From contig JAMAHW010000035.1 in the NCBI GenBank assembly GCA_023627715.1, positions 1 to 64,000 on the forward strand: 64,000 nucleotides of DNA. The letters run 5' to 3'. The notes beneath the pieces are model-generated. The model was given only the letters and a program-made list of their open reading frames with translations. It searched no databases and was not told where the DNA came from. A program made the position numbers and the translations under genes. Shown here in pieces: positions 24,193 to 34,206 of the stretch (the stretch's first letter is position 1; the number at the start of each line of letters is the position of its first letter). The stretch is from Periconia sp. R9002 (Eukaryota > Ascomycota > Dothideomycetes > Pleosporales > Periconiaceae).

Positions 24193-25446
24193 TGTCACTT
24201 GGTGAGTTTGGGAAAAGATGCAGGGAAATTGGCAAGGTGTGGGATTTTGAGTTTAGATTGGAGGATGCATGGGGATATATGATGGTACCAAGACCAAGGG
24301 CTGTGGACGCAAGGTGCGTGGCGCAAGAATGTACCTGGGAATGGATTGATGGATGGATTGGATGCAGTCATAGATGTCAGAGTTAGGCTAGCTCGCTCGC
24401 TTATCTCGCAGCAGGTGGGACGGTCAGTGAAGACATCGGCACGTGTTCCACCGGGCTCACCTGCATGTGCAACATTGAATGTGCGATTCCAGTAAATAGA
24501 TGATGGTGGTTCGCGTGGATGGAGAGGGCGTGCGTACTTCTCAGCGTGCAACATTGAGCTTTCAATATGGCCCTGCAAAACATATAACAGACAGAGAAAT
24601 CGCTGCCGAGGGACGCACTTATATACATGACTCGGTATCTTTCTTTTCTTTTCTGAAGCACAGCCGCATGGCGTCGGGAGCACAATCCGTCAAGCCTTTC
24701 ATGCGGGTGTCGAAGGATCCCACACTCACAAAACACTATGAGAACCTGTAGTATAGTAATAGAAGAAATCTGTTTTCTTTAATGATTTAGGGAAGATATC
24801 TTATTGAAACACTCTCCTAGAATCCTACTTACCTCTAATAGAATTATGATTTTAGGGGAGAGGAGTGCTGAAAGCGTTGTATGTGGAGTTGAAGTGTTAA
24901 GAGTGCGGGCTATTTGGTGCCTGTCCACCACAGAGGCCGCGGCGGGAATGGAGGGCATTTAACCTATGCAGGCTAGTATCCATGTATTGAACCGTAGCTC
25001 CCCCAGATGGCTTCTCGTGGCTCGTGCTGTCATTACGCAACATTCGTTTGAGGGCCGGGGGTTTGTTTGCTCGCAACCTCGAACACTCAACAACCGCCGT
25101 CATAACAGCAAAACAACACGCTGTTTCCCCATCGCCAACGATCCGTCGCATCAACAGTTGCTCTGCGCACACTGCAACGCCACCGGTTTAACCACGAAAA
25201 GCTTGCAATTGGTTCAATTGGCTCTTTTTTGGCTGCCACTCCGCCCTGCATCGATCGCCGGCCTGATACGTCGTTGCGCTGCGGGGAAGCCTGGGACTTC
25301 TCGAGAGCTTAAGCTCAAGTCAAGCAAAACCCGCAATTACCTCCGGCACATGACTGCATGCTTCCATATTGTGCATTTCTTTTGTTCGTCATTTCCCTCT
25401 CCTCTTCCGCTCCTCCTCTACCCTTCCTCTTGATCCACACGTCAAG
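24193..25446. promoter_or_regulatory. Divergent upstream region of the cryptochrome and glycogenin genes
   Basis: About 1.25 kb between start codons pointing apart. It contains a CACGTG box near 24439 and a pyrimidine-rich leader (25376-25440) in front of glycogenin. Frames seen here have no recognisable content. A light-response GATC or GATA-type cluster was looked for but not convincingly found. Confidence 0.45.
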
Positions 25447-28400
25447 ATGGCGAGGCCGTTAGAGGATGTGTACTGCACGGTAAGCTGTCTCCGGCGAAAC
25501 TCCAGGGATCATGGACGTTTGGAAGCTATCTAGGCACGCGAGCTAACCGCCCTGCAGCTCCTCATGAGCGATTCCTATCTTCCTGGTTCGTTGGCCCTCC
25601 GAGCGATGCATATGAATACATCATCTAGCAACCTCTCTAACTCGATTCTCTAGGAGCTATCGTCCTTGCGCATTCACTCCGCGATGCCGGTACTAAAAAG
25701 AAGTTGGCTGTCCTTGTTACCTTGGATACCTTGTCAGCCGACACCATAACGGAGCTCCGTACTGTATACGACTACCTGATCCCCGTCACGCGCATCCGTA
25801 ACCCCAGCCCGGCGAACCTGTACCTCATGGGCCGTCCAGACCTTGTATACTGCTTCACCAAGATTGCTTTGTGGAGACAGACACAATTTCGCAAAATTGT
25901 TTACCTCGACGCCGATGTAGTGGTTCTTCGCAGTTTGGATGAGCTTTTTGATATCGACGCCCCATTTGCCGCCGCTCCAGACATTGGTTGGCCCGATGCA
26001 TTCAACACGGGCGTCATGGTTCTGTCGCCAGATATGGGAGACTACTGGGCACTTCACACAATGGCATCTGCTGGCGACAGCTTCGATGGAGCTGACCAGG
26101 GCTTGCTGAACCAGTATTATGAACACAAGAATTGGCACCGGTTAAAATTCACCTACAACTGTACTCCAAACGCACAGTACCAATGGGAGCCCGCTTATCG
26201 ATACTACAAAAGAGACATCAGCGCTGTACACTTTATTGGCAAGGACAAACCTTGGAAGAATGGGCGACAATCAGCAAACGGTCACGGTGTTCATAGTGAG
26301 CTTCTTGCTAGGTGGTGGGCAGTCCATGACAAGCATCTTAAGCAGGCATCTGCTCCATCTACATCTCAGCCAGAACGAAGAAATGGAAATCTTCCCACAA
26401 CGGGCGTTCAGCAGCATGTTCAGGGTGAGACGAGGAGTGCTGATTCTAGTACTGCATCATCTACTCAGCCCAGTAACCCCTCTGAGCACCAACCCCCTGT
26501 GCCCGAGGTTGTGATAGAGTCTGAGATTTCCACCGAGCAGCGTCTTTCTGAACCTGGTGAAGTGGCTGAGAATATTGACCAAGGTGTGATAGAACCAACC
26601 CCTACCGCTGAGCAACGTAAATTTTCGGCCCCACAGATGGAATGGGACGCGACTAAGTAAGTCCCTACAAGCATACCATATGACATGGCTTACACAGACA
26701 GGTTTGAACCGCCAGTGGATGCAAAACCAGAGGCTGCAAATTTCCCCACCGAGACCTACGTTTTCAGCGAAAGCCATCAGCTGTTTAATGCTCCACAGTC
26801 GTATCCCGAACCTCCCAAAGACATGTAAGTTAATTTCTAGGTACAGAGTCGTTTGTTATCGAGACACCACGTGACGTGGCGTATTGAGACACGGATGATG
26901 TACTGTAACCATCCTAGTTACATTTAACTAATTTTGGATATAGGTGGTACAAAGTACCCGAGGAAAAACCCAAGCCTGCCGAAAAACCCAAGCCGATATT
27001 CCCGTGGGAACAACAAGATGACCGACCAAAGCCAGCGCGAGTTTTTGCGGAGGATCTTCTACCTGAGCCCGAACCGGAGCCCACGTCCTCGCCGTTACAT
27101 ACTTTCTCTACCGTGCATTATGAGGAAACGCCTGGAGGAGCGGCAGCGCCAGGGCTTAGCAGCCCTGAACGCGCTTCGTCCCCTAAGAATGCTGACGAGT
27201 CATGGCAGGCTTTCCAGGAGAACAGCTCTAATGCGTGGGATAGCGTGCCAGGGATCGATACATATGTTCGCGCCATTTTCGAGAACCAAACCCGCCGAGG
27301 ACAAACCCAAGTACTCACCAACCCCGACTCAGACGACGTTGGTTCACCTACCCTCGATCGCAAGAATCGCCGCGAGAGCCTCATCATTACCGATTTTCCG
27401 TCCGCGGTCGAACGCCCAAGTCTCCCAGTGACACCTGCGCCTGTTCGGAGACCGACATTCTGGGGTGGGGAGAGAAATGACCAGGGAGAGCTTCCTCAAG
27501 CTGAAGGCGTTCCACCGCAAGCTGAATGGGTATGTCCTAATTGTGGCTTTTCATCTGTCAGCGCTTCAGATTTCCACCGTCGTCGTTCTGTCCCTGCCAC
27601 TTCGCTTCCCATTATTACTACATTGGTACCACAACCAGTGGAAGAGAGCCCTCCCAAACCTACGAAGGCATCGCAGAATTCAGAGCTTGTCCAAGCAAAG
27701 CCTCAAGAAACATCATCAGAGAAGGCGACACCAGCACCAGTTACACCTAAACTACCAACTACCCCATATCGCCCTGGCATCAGCTCTCGTGGTGCCCCGT
27801 TAGCATCATTATCTGACTCGAGCTTTTTCATTAACCCCGCCCCTGCTTCGACAGCGATTGGACCTTCGCTCACGTCCAATCGGAGTCTACGCCTGTAGAA
27901 ACATCTGTATCCACTGATTTGAGCGGTGCAGTAGCTGCAGAATAGTGTTTTGCATGTTGCATATTTTATCGACTGTATGCAAGCCCAGCTAACTTTGCAT
28001 GCTCGTTAAGAATCCTCTCGAGAAGCTTGAAGAACTACGGCGTTCCTCACGCCTTGAATTCGAGCACCTTAAATCCCCCAATCACCCAGTACCGCCTCTC
28101 AGATCACTCCCAGAGCATTCCGTTGCACCAGAGACCACAGTCTCGCCCACAAAAACCGTACCTAAAAACGAGAGCGCATCGACCAAGGCTCCTTCTCCGG
28201 ATGACAAACCAGTATTCAGAGAGCCTGACTTCGGTACAGACGGTGCGTTGAACTCCAGGTACAGAGTCGTTTGTTATCGAGACACCACGTGGCGCGGTGT
28301 ATTGAAACATTCATCACTCATTGTATTACCCCTGGTTGAGTTGAGCTGACTTTGTAGATATAGGTGCCAACGATCAAGAGAATACACCGCTGAAAGAGGA

Positions 28401-28452
28401 AGATGTCAGTCCGCTTTCTACCAGGGCAAACCCTCTGGGAGACACTGTTTGA
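25447..28452 (+). CDS. Glycogenin, self-glucosylating initiator of glycogen synthesis (GT8)
   Basis: Seven exons: 25447-25479, 25558-25585, 25654-26656, 26702-26824, 26944-27529, 28011-28242 and 28364-28452; about 697 aa. The N-terminal third is a GT8 domain: MARPLEDVYCT, LLMSDSYLPGAIVLAHSL, the DxD metal motif in YLDADVVVL, then FNTGVMVL, DGADQGLLNQYY and HFIGKDKPW. A Pro/Ser/Glu-rich linker is followed by the conserved segment RRESLIITDFPSAVERP and later NPLEKLEELRRSS, which in fungal glycogenins helps bind glycogen synthase. The protein uses UDP-glucose to build a short primer on itself in the cytosol. Introns 4 and 6 are copies of one element. Intron 5 (27530-28010) is unusually long, ends AAG after a GCTAAC branch, and is open for 123 codons if not removed. 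Confidence 0.92.
26825..26943 (+). repeat. Introner-like element, copy A (glycogenin intron 4)
   Basis: A 119-nt intron in phase 2. From 26839 it shares an exact 35-nt block with the other copy at 28257, then continues with about three quarters identity and the same GATATAG end. The two copies are the only ones I noticed in the window. Confidence 0.85.
28243..28363 (+). repeat. Introner-like element, copy B (glycogenin intron 6)
   Basis: A 121-nt intron in phase 1, homologous over its whole length to copy A: a similar 16-nt head ending AG, the same 33-nt core starting GTACAGAGTCG, then a diverged middle and an identical GATATAG acceptor. Splicing it restores the frame to the terminal exon, which reads ANDQENTPLKEED and ends DTV. 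Confidence 0.85.
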
Positions 28453-29072
28453 AGACTTTCATGTTCAAAGCCTAGTTGTGTTATTCCATGTATTATAAAT
28501 AGTCATGTTTGTCTTTTGTTTGGTTTCCGGCCCTTTTATCGCAACTTATCCTGCTCCATGGGCCACAGTCGATTGAATGCGTTTAGGCGGAGCATTGTAT
28601 GGAGCAATTCTGTAATCAGGTTGGCAAAGGCATCACATTGTATAAAGCAGAATCAAGGTTGAGGTATATCAGCATGATGAATTTAAATCATGGACTATCT
28701 GAAGGCAGTATTGCTTTAACCTTGTCGTTGGAGCTTGGACCAGAAAGCTTGTTCGTTGCGTCGGGGGCATCCGACCCTGCCACTGCCTGCTTGCTCTCAC
28801 ACGCGCGCGATGCAAGGAAAAACAAAATGCCCCGCCTGCCCCTCCATCCTCGGGCGGTGCTCACACCTTCCTCATTGACCACCTTCCGGTTTACTGCACC
28901 GCTAGTAACCGCGCATACTCCTCTCCCTGGCACACTCTCTGTGTTTCCGTATCAACCGCCACCCTCAAAACTCACGTTGTACCGACCTTTTGCCTCCGCC
29001 TCACGCTTCTCAACTCATATTCCACCCGACACTGGCAAAGTTTGGCCTTATCTACACAAACCATACAACAGC
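28453..29072 (+). promoter_or_regulatory. Glycogenin 3' region and DUG1 upstream region, open in frame with DUG1
   Basis: The left part is the glycogenin 3' untranslated region. From 28599 the reading frame is open without a stop into the DUG1 start at 29073. An in-frame ATG at 28827 would add 82 residues rich in Arg, Ser, Thr and Pro with almost no acidic residues, a composition like a mitochondrial presequence. Confidence 0.5.
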
Positions 29073-30551
29073 ATGGCGCACCTCGACCCCTTCTTCAAGC
29101 AGGTAGACAGCCTTCAGGATTCCTTCATTGACAGGCTTAGAGAGGCGGTTGCCATCCCCAGCATCAGCTCCGAAGACGATAGGCGGGAGGATGTTATCAA
29201 GGTAAGACAGATCGGCAGCAGCGCTGTGGATGTTGCTGATGCGTAACGACAGATGGGTCACTGGCTTGCTGCTCAAATCAGAGCCCTCGGGGGTACCGTC
29301 GAGATTCGTGAGCTTGGACAACAACCCGGGCATGAACACCTCGTCCTTCCTCCCGTTCTTCTAGGCCGCTATGGCGACGACCCTAAAAAGACCAACGTTC
29401 TCATATACGGCCACTACGATGTACAACCCGCAAGGAAGACTGATGGCTGGAACACTGAGCCTTTCGAGCTCAAGGTCGATGAAAAGGGCCGTATGTTTGG
29501 ACGTGGCAGCACGGATGACAAGGGGCCTGTTCTGGGCTGGTTGAACGCTATCGAGGCTCACCAGAAGGCCGGCATAGAGCTGCCTGTAAACCTGATCATG
29601 TGCTTCGAGGGCATGGAGGAGAATGGTTCTGAGGGCTTGGACGATACCATCCGCGCTGAGGCCAAGAAGTTCTTCAAGGATGCCGACGTTGTTTGCATTT
29701 CTGACAACTACTGGCTAGGCACCGAGAAACCTTGCCTGACATATGGCGTCCGTGGTTGCAACTACTATTCCCTTGAGGTTTCAGGCCCTGGTGCGGACCT
29801 CCACTCTGGAGTGTACGGTGGTATGACACATGAGCCCATGACTGATCTCATTCATCTTATGAACTCTTTGGTCGATTCTCACGGAAAGATACTTATTAAG
29901 GGTATCGACGACCTGGTGGCTCCTTTGAGTAAAGAAGAGGACGCGCTCTACCCCCCTATCGCTTTCACTATGAATGATCTCCATGAAGGTTTGGGCAGTG
30001 AAACCTCCATCTGGGATAACAAGGAGGATTCGCTCAAACACAAGATGAGGTACCCCTCCCTATCGCTCCATGGTATTGAGGGCGCTTTCGCTACGCCTGG
30101 TGCCAAAACCGTCATTCCGGCCAAGGTCATCGGCAAGTTCTCGATCCGCACCGTGCCCAACATGGAAATCGATGATGTGACTGCCCTTGTAGAGAAGCAC
30201 GTCAATGACGAATTTGCGAAGCTCAAATCCAAGAACAAGATGAAGTTCAACGTCATGCACGTGGGTAAGTGGTGGGTGGAAGACCCTAACCACCCGAACT
30301 ACACGGGCGCGGCAAAGGCGGTAGAGAGAGTGTTTGGCGTCAAGCCCGACATGACGAGAGAGGGAGGCAGTATCCCGGTCACATTGACTTTCCAGTCAGA
30401 ACTCAAGAAGAGTGTGCTGCTTTTGCCCATGGGTAGCTCGACCGATGGGGCGCACTCGATCAACGAGAAGTTGGACAAGAGGAACTACATAGAGGGCACC
30501 AAGCTGTTGGGTGCATATCTGCACTATGTTGCGGAGGAGCTCAAGCAGTAG
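29073..30551 (+). CDS. DUG1: Cys-Gly metallodipeptidase, M20 family (DUG1)
   Basis: Two exons, 29073-29201 and 29253-30551, separated by a 51-nt intron; 475 aa, matching yeast Dug1 in size. It begins MAHLDPFFKQVDSLQDSF. Metal-site motifs of the M20 fold are visible: YGHYDVQP (His and following Asp), GRGSTDDKGP (bridging Asp), CFEGMEENGSEGL (Glu pair), the dimerisation-domain His in GADLHSGVYGG and the final His in STDGAHSINE. The enzyme cleaves Cys-Gly, the last step of cytosolic glutathione breakdown through the DUG route, and other dipeptides. The nearer ATG was chosen because homologues start here; an N-terminally extended form beginning at 28827 is possible. Confidence 0.94.
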
Positions 30552-30838
30552 ATTATGTATAAAAGCAAAAGGGAGTTGCTACAGAGATGACAACCCTGCA
30601 AATTCATACTGGACATGGAATTTACATGCCACCAAAGTAATATAAACTTTTCAAGAAATAACGAGGTCTTTCCGAGAACATTGTGTCAAGTCCAATCTGC
30701 TAGTCGACCGAACGGGGATGGTTAAGCATTGGCCAATCACTGCATGCCGGCCGGAATAACCCTCGCCGACAAAATCTATCTTCCTCCTAAACACCATCGC
30801 AAGCTATCCCGTCTCCAGCCATCCGGGCATCCTCCACA

Positions 30839-31531
30839 ATGTCGGCATGTAAACCGCTCGCGCGGGTATGCGTCAAGACGTCACAGCCAAATCTTCTCCC
30901 GCGGCTCCAAACCAGGCACGAATCAACCACCCGCCGACACCGTAAACTTCTCATCGTGCCTGGCGCACCCTCCTTCACCCCGTCAACCCCTCAACCTACT
31001 CTCATCTTCAATCCGCCATCGTCAGCCCCCAATGTGTACCATACACCCTTGAAATTTCTTCCCAAGGATGACCGCAGAAGACAAATGTACGCGTCGTTTC
31101 TCAGCTCATCTACCCATGCTGCGCTCCGCTCCGCAACACCCACTGTTGCACAACCGGGCACACCACTGCACACAACCAACGCATCTCCTGTAACCAACGC
31201 CCCGACTTCATCTCGCCTTCCACCGCGTCCTTCTTCCGCTCTACCAACACCACTTCGCGCCCCTTACGAGAAAAAGTACCACCTCACCGAGGCAGACATC
31301 AAGGAGATACAGCGCCTACGAAGCGAAGACCCAGATCACTGGACCAGAGTCAGGCTGGCGGAGAAGTTTGGATGCAGTCAATTCTTTGTTGGAATGGTGG
31401 CAAAGAACCAGGAGAAGGCGGAGCGCGTGAACGCGGCACATGAAGCTGCAAGGGCGAGGTGGGGAACCAGGAGGCGTGAGGCTCGAGAAGACCGGGTCAG
31501 GAGGAAGGCACTTTGGGGACGAGATGCCTAG
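30839..31531 (+). CDS. MRPL20: Mitochondrial large-subunit ribosomal protein L20 (mL58)
   Basis: Single exon, 230 aa. A basic N-terminus with few acidic residues (MSACKPLARVCVKTSQPNLL) fits mitochondrial import. The core holds HRKLLIVPGAPSF and NVYHTPLKFLPKDDRRR, and the C-terminal helix-rich part includes YHLTEADIKEIQRLRSEDP, WTRVRLAEKFGCSQFFVG and a long Arg/Glu-rich tail, which is the signature of fungal MRP-L20. It is a fungal-specific protein of the mitochondrial large ribosomal subunit. It lies 287 bases after DUG1 on the same strand and is expected to have its own promoter. Confidence 0.9.
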   Translation: MSACKPLARVCVKTSQPNLLPRLQTRHESTTRRHRKLLIVPGAPSFTPSTPQPTLIFNPPSSAPNVYHTPLKFLPKDDRRRQMYASFLSSSTHAALRSATPTVAQPGTPLHTTNASPVTNAPTSSRLPPRPSSALPTPLRAPYEKKYHLTEADIKEIQRLRSEDPDHWTRVRLAEKFGCSQFFVGMVAKNQEKAERVNAAHEAARARWGTRRREAREDRVRRKALWGRDA

Positions 31532-32021
31532 GCCTGGCACTCCGTGATCCCCGAGGATGACAAAATATGGAGAAACCTCGAAGTGTAGGTTAGAGTATGA
31601 GGCAAAGCATGGTGCGGAGTAGACCAGAAGAATTGGACGATAAATAACATGTAAGATAAAGGTTCATGAACCTGGTGTAAATGTACAGCAGTGTGTAATG
31701 ATGTGTACATGCATGGTATGTGGATCAAGTCAAAGATATGGGTGGGCTTGTACAACTTTCTAGATCTCTGTTATGCACTGATCTTGTTTTCTTGCTGTAT
31801 CATATACTCTGTTGCCATCAATTGTATAAGCGCCTCAATTTGACGTTCTTTGTATCCATTAGACAAAACCAACAACTCATAGAAGCACAGAAATGGGTCA
31901 AAGAGAAGAAAGTCATCTAAGGGTATCAAATATGGTAACAGAAATCTACTACTGCACAAACAGCTACGGTGTTCAGGAGATGGATGGGGAAACGTCCGAA
32001 CCACACATACAGATCCACTTC
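31532..32021. other. Convergent intergenic region between MRPL20 and the RAD51-like gene
   Basis: Two genes end towards each other across about 490 bases. Only their 3' regions are expected; I see no further gene. Confidence 0.45.
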
Positions 32022-33311
32022 TCATCCCGTCACCATCTCACTGCTTCCACCATCATCGCCCATTTCTACAATCACGTCTCCCGCCCCACGAATCCTAAAC
32101 ACCACAGCCTCCCCAGCCCCAGCACCGACCCTCCGAACCTCAAACCTCCCCCTCTCCACAACCTTCCACCTCATCTCCCTCTCCGCCTCAGCCTCCTCAA
32201 TACTAATCCCCGGCGCAAACTTAGTAACATCAACCCTGCGAACGGCAAGGCGCGTGATCCCGCCATACACAATACTACCAGCACCCGCGTTAGCAGCGAG
32301 AGGAGAAATCGAAGTAAGCATGATAACCGCAGGGTGTAGCGTTTGATGGAGGGCGCGGATTTGAGGCGTGAGGAGCGAGAGCGGGGAAGGGATGCCGGTG
32401 GAGCGGGATGAAGTGGCCGTGGCGCGGAGATGCGGGATAAAAGAGTCGATGTCTTCGAGGATAATGGCGTGGAGTCTACGGTGGGATCGAGGGTTTGGAA
32501 GGGGATGTCGTCGGTGAACATCGCTACTTCCGCCAATACTGTTTTCGATATCTTCGTCAAAGAGATACCCCGGTAGTCCATCCAACGTCGCAACCATCGA
32601 CGCCCAACTGGATGGCCGGTAAATGAGGACATGCGCCAGCGAGAGCTGCACGCAGCGGAGCACTTCCTGTTTCACGGACGCGCTGCGGACATCGTGGCCA
32701 TGCGCGGATAACGTGCTGGTGAGGTGGTGCAGGAGGAACTCGGTGAGTCGGGAAGCGCGGAAGCGCGAGAGAGGGTCGAATAGGATGATGCTGCTTGATG
32801 CGCCGTTTAAGGGCACGCCGAGGAGGGATTGCGGGAGGATGGCGTGGACGATGAGGAGCTGGGTTAGGGTGGATTTGCCGGCGCCGGATGGGTGGGTGGA
32901 GTAGGGTGGGGAGAGAAGGTCGATGGTCAAGGGCAGAGACGATGAAGAGGTAGTAGGGGCATTGTTGGTATTTGGAAGATTGGAGGGATGAGTGTGTCTG
33001 TTTTGTTGGGTGTGGGTTGAGAGGAGAGTATCGAGTTTGGAGATTCCGAATATAGAGCGTGGACGGTCCTTTGGGAGAGACAATTCGCGTAATGAGGCGA
33101 ACAACTATTTTGAATGTTAGTATGTGCATGTGAGGAAGTATGTTTAAACTTGGGAAGTATATGGCAACATCCAGTATTCAGACGTCGCGTTGAGCAGCTT
33201 CAAACGAGATTGATATTGCGATTGATCCGTCTCTAAACATACCTCGCTCAGACCTTCAGTTTCCACCTCCCCCAGCAACCTCTCTCCCAACTTCTTCGCA
33301 TCACCATCCAT
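32022..33311 (-). CDS. RAD51/RecA-like recombination ATPase, XRCC2-type paralog
   Basis: Two exons, 33311-33243 (23 codons, MDGDAKKLGERLLGEVETEG...) and 33104-32022, with a 138-nt intron (GTATGT donor, ACTAAC branch site). About 383 aa. The P-loop THPSGAGKSTLTQLL is the Walker A motif. IILFDPLSRFRASRL and the later block VLRCVQLSLAHVLIYRP resemble RAD51 paralogs, and AIILEDIDSF is a likely Walker B strand. Arg- and Val-rich β-strands form the C-terminus. Members of this group work in homologous recombination, usually as partners of other RAD51 paralogs in the nucleus. The exact paralog is uncertain; XRCC2-like is my best guess. The gene is divergent from SOM1, with only 56 bases between start codons. 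Confidence 0.72.
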
Positions 33312-33367
33312 CCCGTGCCGCCCCTAACACAACTCACTCTTTGATCCCTTATCGAAAAGGGGGGAAA
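33312..33367. promoter_or_regulatory. 56-bp divergent gap between the RAD51-like and SOM1 start codons
   Basis: The two start codons point away from each other with 56 bases between them. Unless transcripts start inside this gap, the leaders must overlap the opposite gene. No TATA-like sequence is visible. Confidence 0.6.
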
Positions 33368-33861
33368 ATGGCACCTCCACTCCACCTAATCCCCGTCTCC
33401 GAACTCGAACAGCACGTCACCTCGCTCCAGCCAAACAGCCCCTTCTCCACCAACCCGTCGCAACGCGCACGGAAAAACAATGCGCCGCCGCCGCGCGCCC
33501 TGTCCGACTGTGCTCTCAAGGAATTGACGCAGTACAAGTGTAATGCTGAGAAGCCGAAGGTGAAGGGTGAACGACCTGTTATTGTCTGCGAGCCGGTCAT
33601 AAGGTCATTCCGAGTGTGAGTTTTGTGGTTTTTTTGGTCACGTTGTTTCGATCCATATAAAGTTGCATGAGTTAAAAGCGCCTTGGCGCTGCGTACGTGG
33701 TGATTTAAACTTTAAGATGTGCGATTGATATTACCGCTGTAACTGACGACATTTTTATTTGTAGATGTGCAAACGGAATGCATGTGGAGACAACGGCGTG
33801 GGAGCAGTGGAAGGCGGGGCAGCTGCAGAGAGAGGGGCAGATGGAGGGGAACAAAGTCTAA
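33368..33861 (+). CDS. SOM1: Mitochondrial export protein SOM1 (inner membrane peptidase complex), twin CX9C
   Basis: Two exons, 33368-33615 and 33765-33861, with a 149-nt intron (GTGAGT...GTAG) that falls inside a Val codon; 114 aa. Four cysteines at 48, 58, 74 and 84 form two exact CX9C pairs, the hallmark of small intermembrane-space proteins oxidised by the MIA40 pathway. The text around them (CALKELTQYKC, CEPVIRSFRVC, then NGMHVETTAWE) is what I know from fungal SOM1. In yeast, Som1 associates with the Imp1/Imp2 inner-membrane peptidase that removes sorting signals from imported proteins. The second exon adds the last cysteine and the conserved VETTAWE end. There is no N-terminal presequence, as expected for this import route. 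Confidence 0.88.
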
Positions 33862-34206
33862 GTGCATTCAGAAGATATTGTATCAATACATTGTATAATC
33901 GAGCTTCACTCAAACTAGACTCCCATATGTGTTGGAATCATTGTCGATTTCTCCCCAGTAAATCAGAATCAACCTGCGCTCCAACAATAAAACAACCAGA
34001 GCATATGTAGGTTATACATGGATATCCAGAGAAACGCCTGTGTGGAAATGCTGTCTGTCACAGGCTCGTGACCAAACTCCCCCAAAAAAAGGGTAATGAG
34101 AACAATAATCGGAAACCAAAAAACGCCTTCGCTAGAAATGCTGCGCAAGAAATGCCACATAACGCCTTTGCATGCCTTTCCCATATCGACACAACCAGGG
34201 TACTTT
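33862..34206. other. Convergent intergenic region between SOM1 and TAF8
   Basis: About 345 bases made of the 3' regions of two converging genes. No other feature was seen. Confidence 0.4.
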
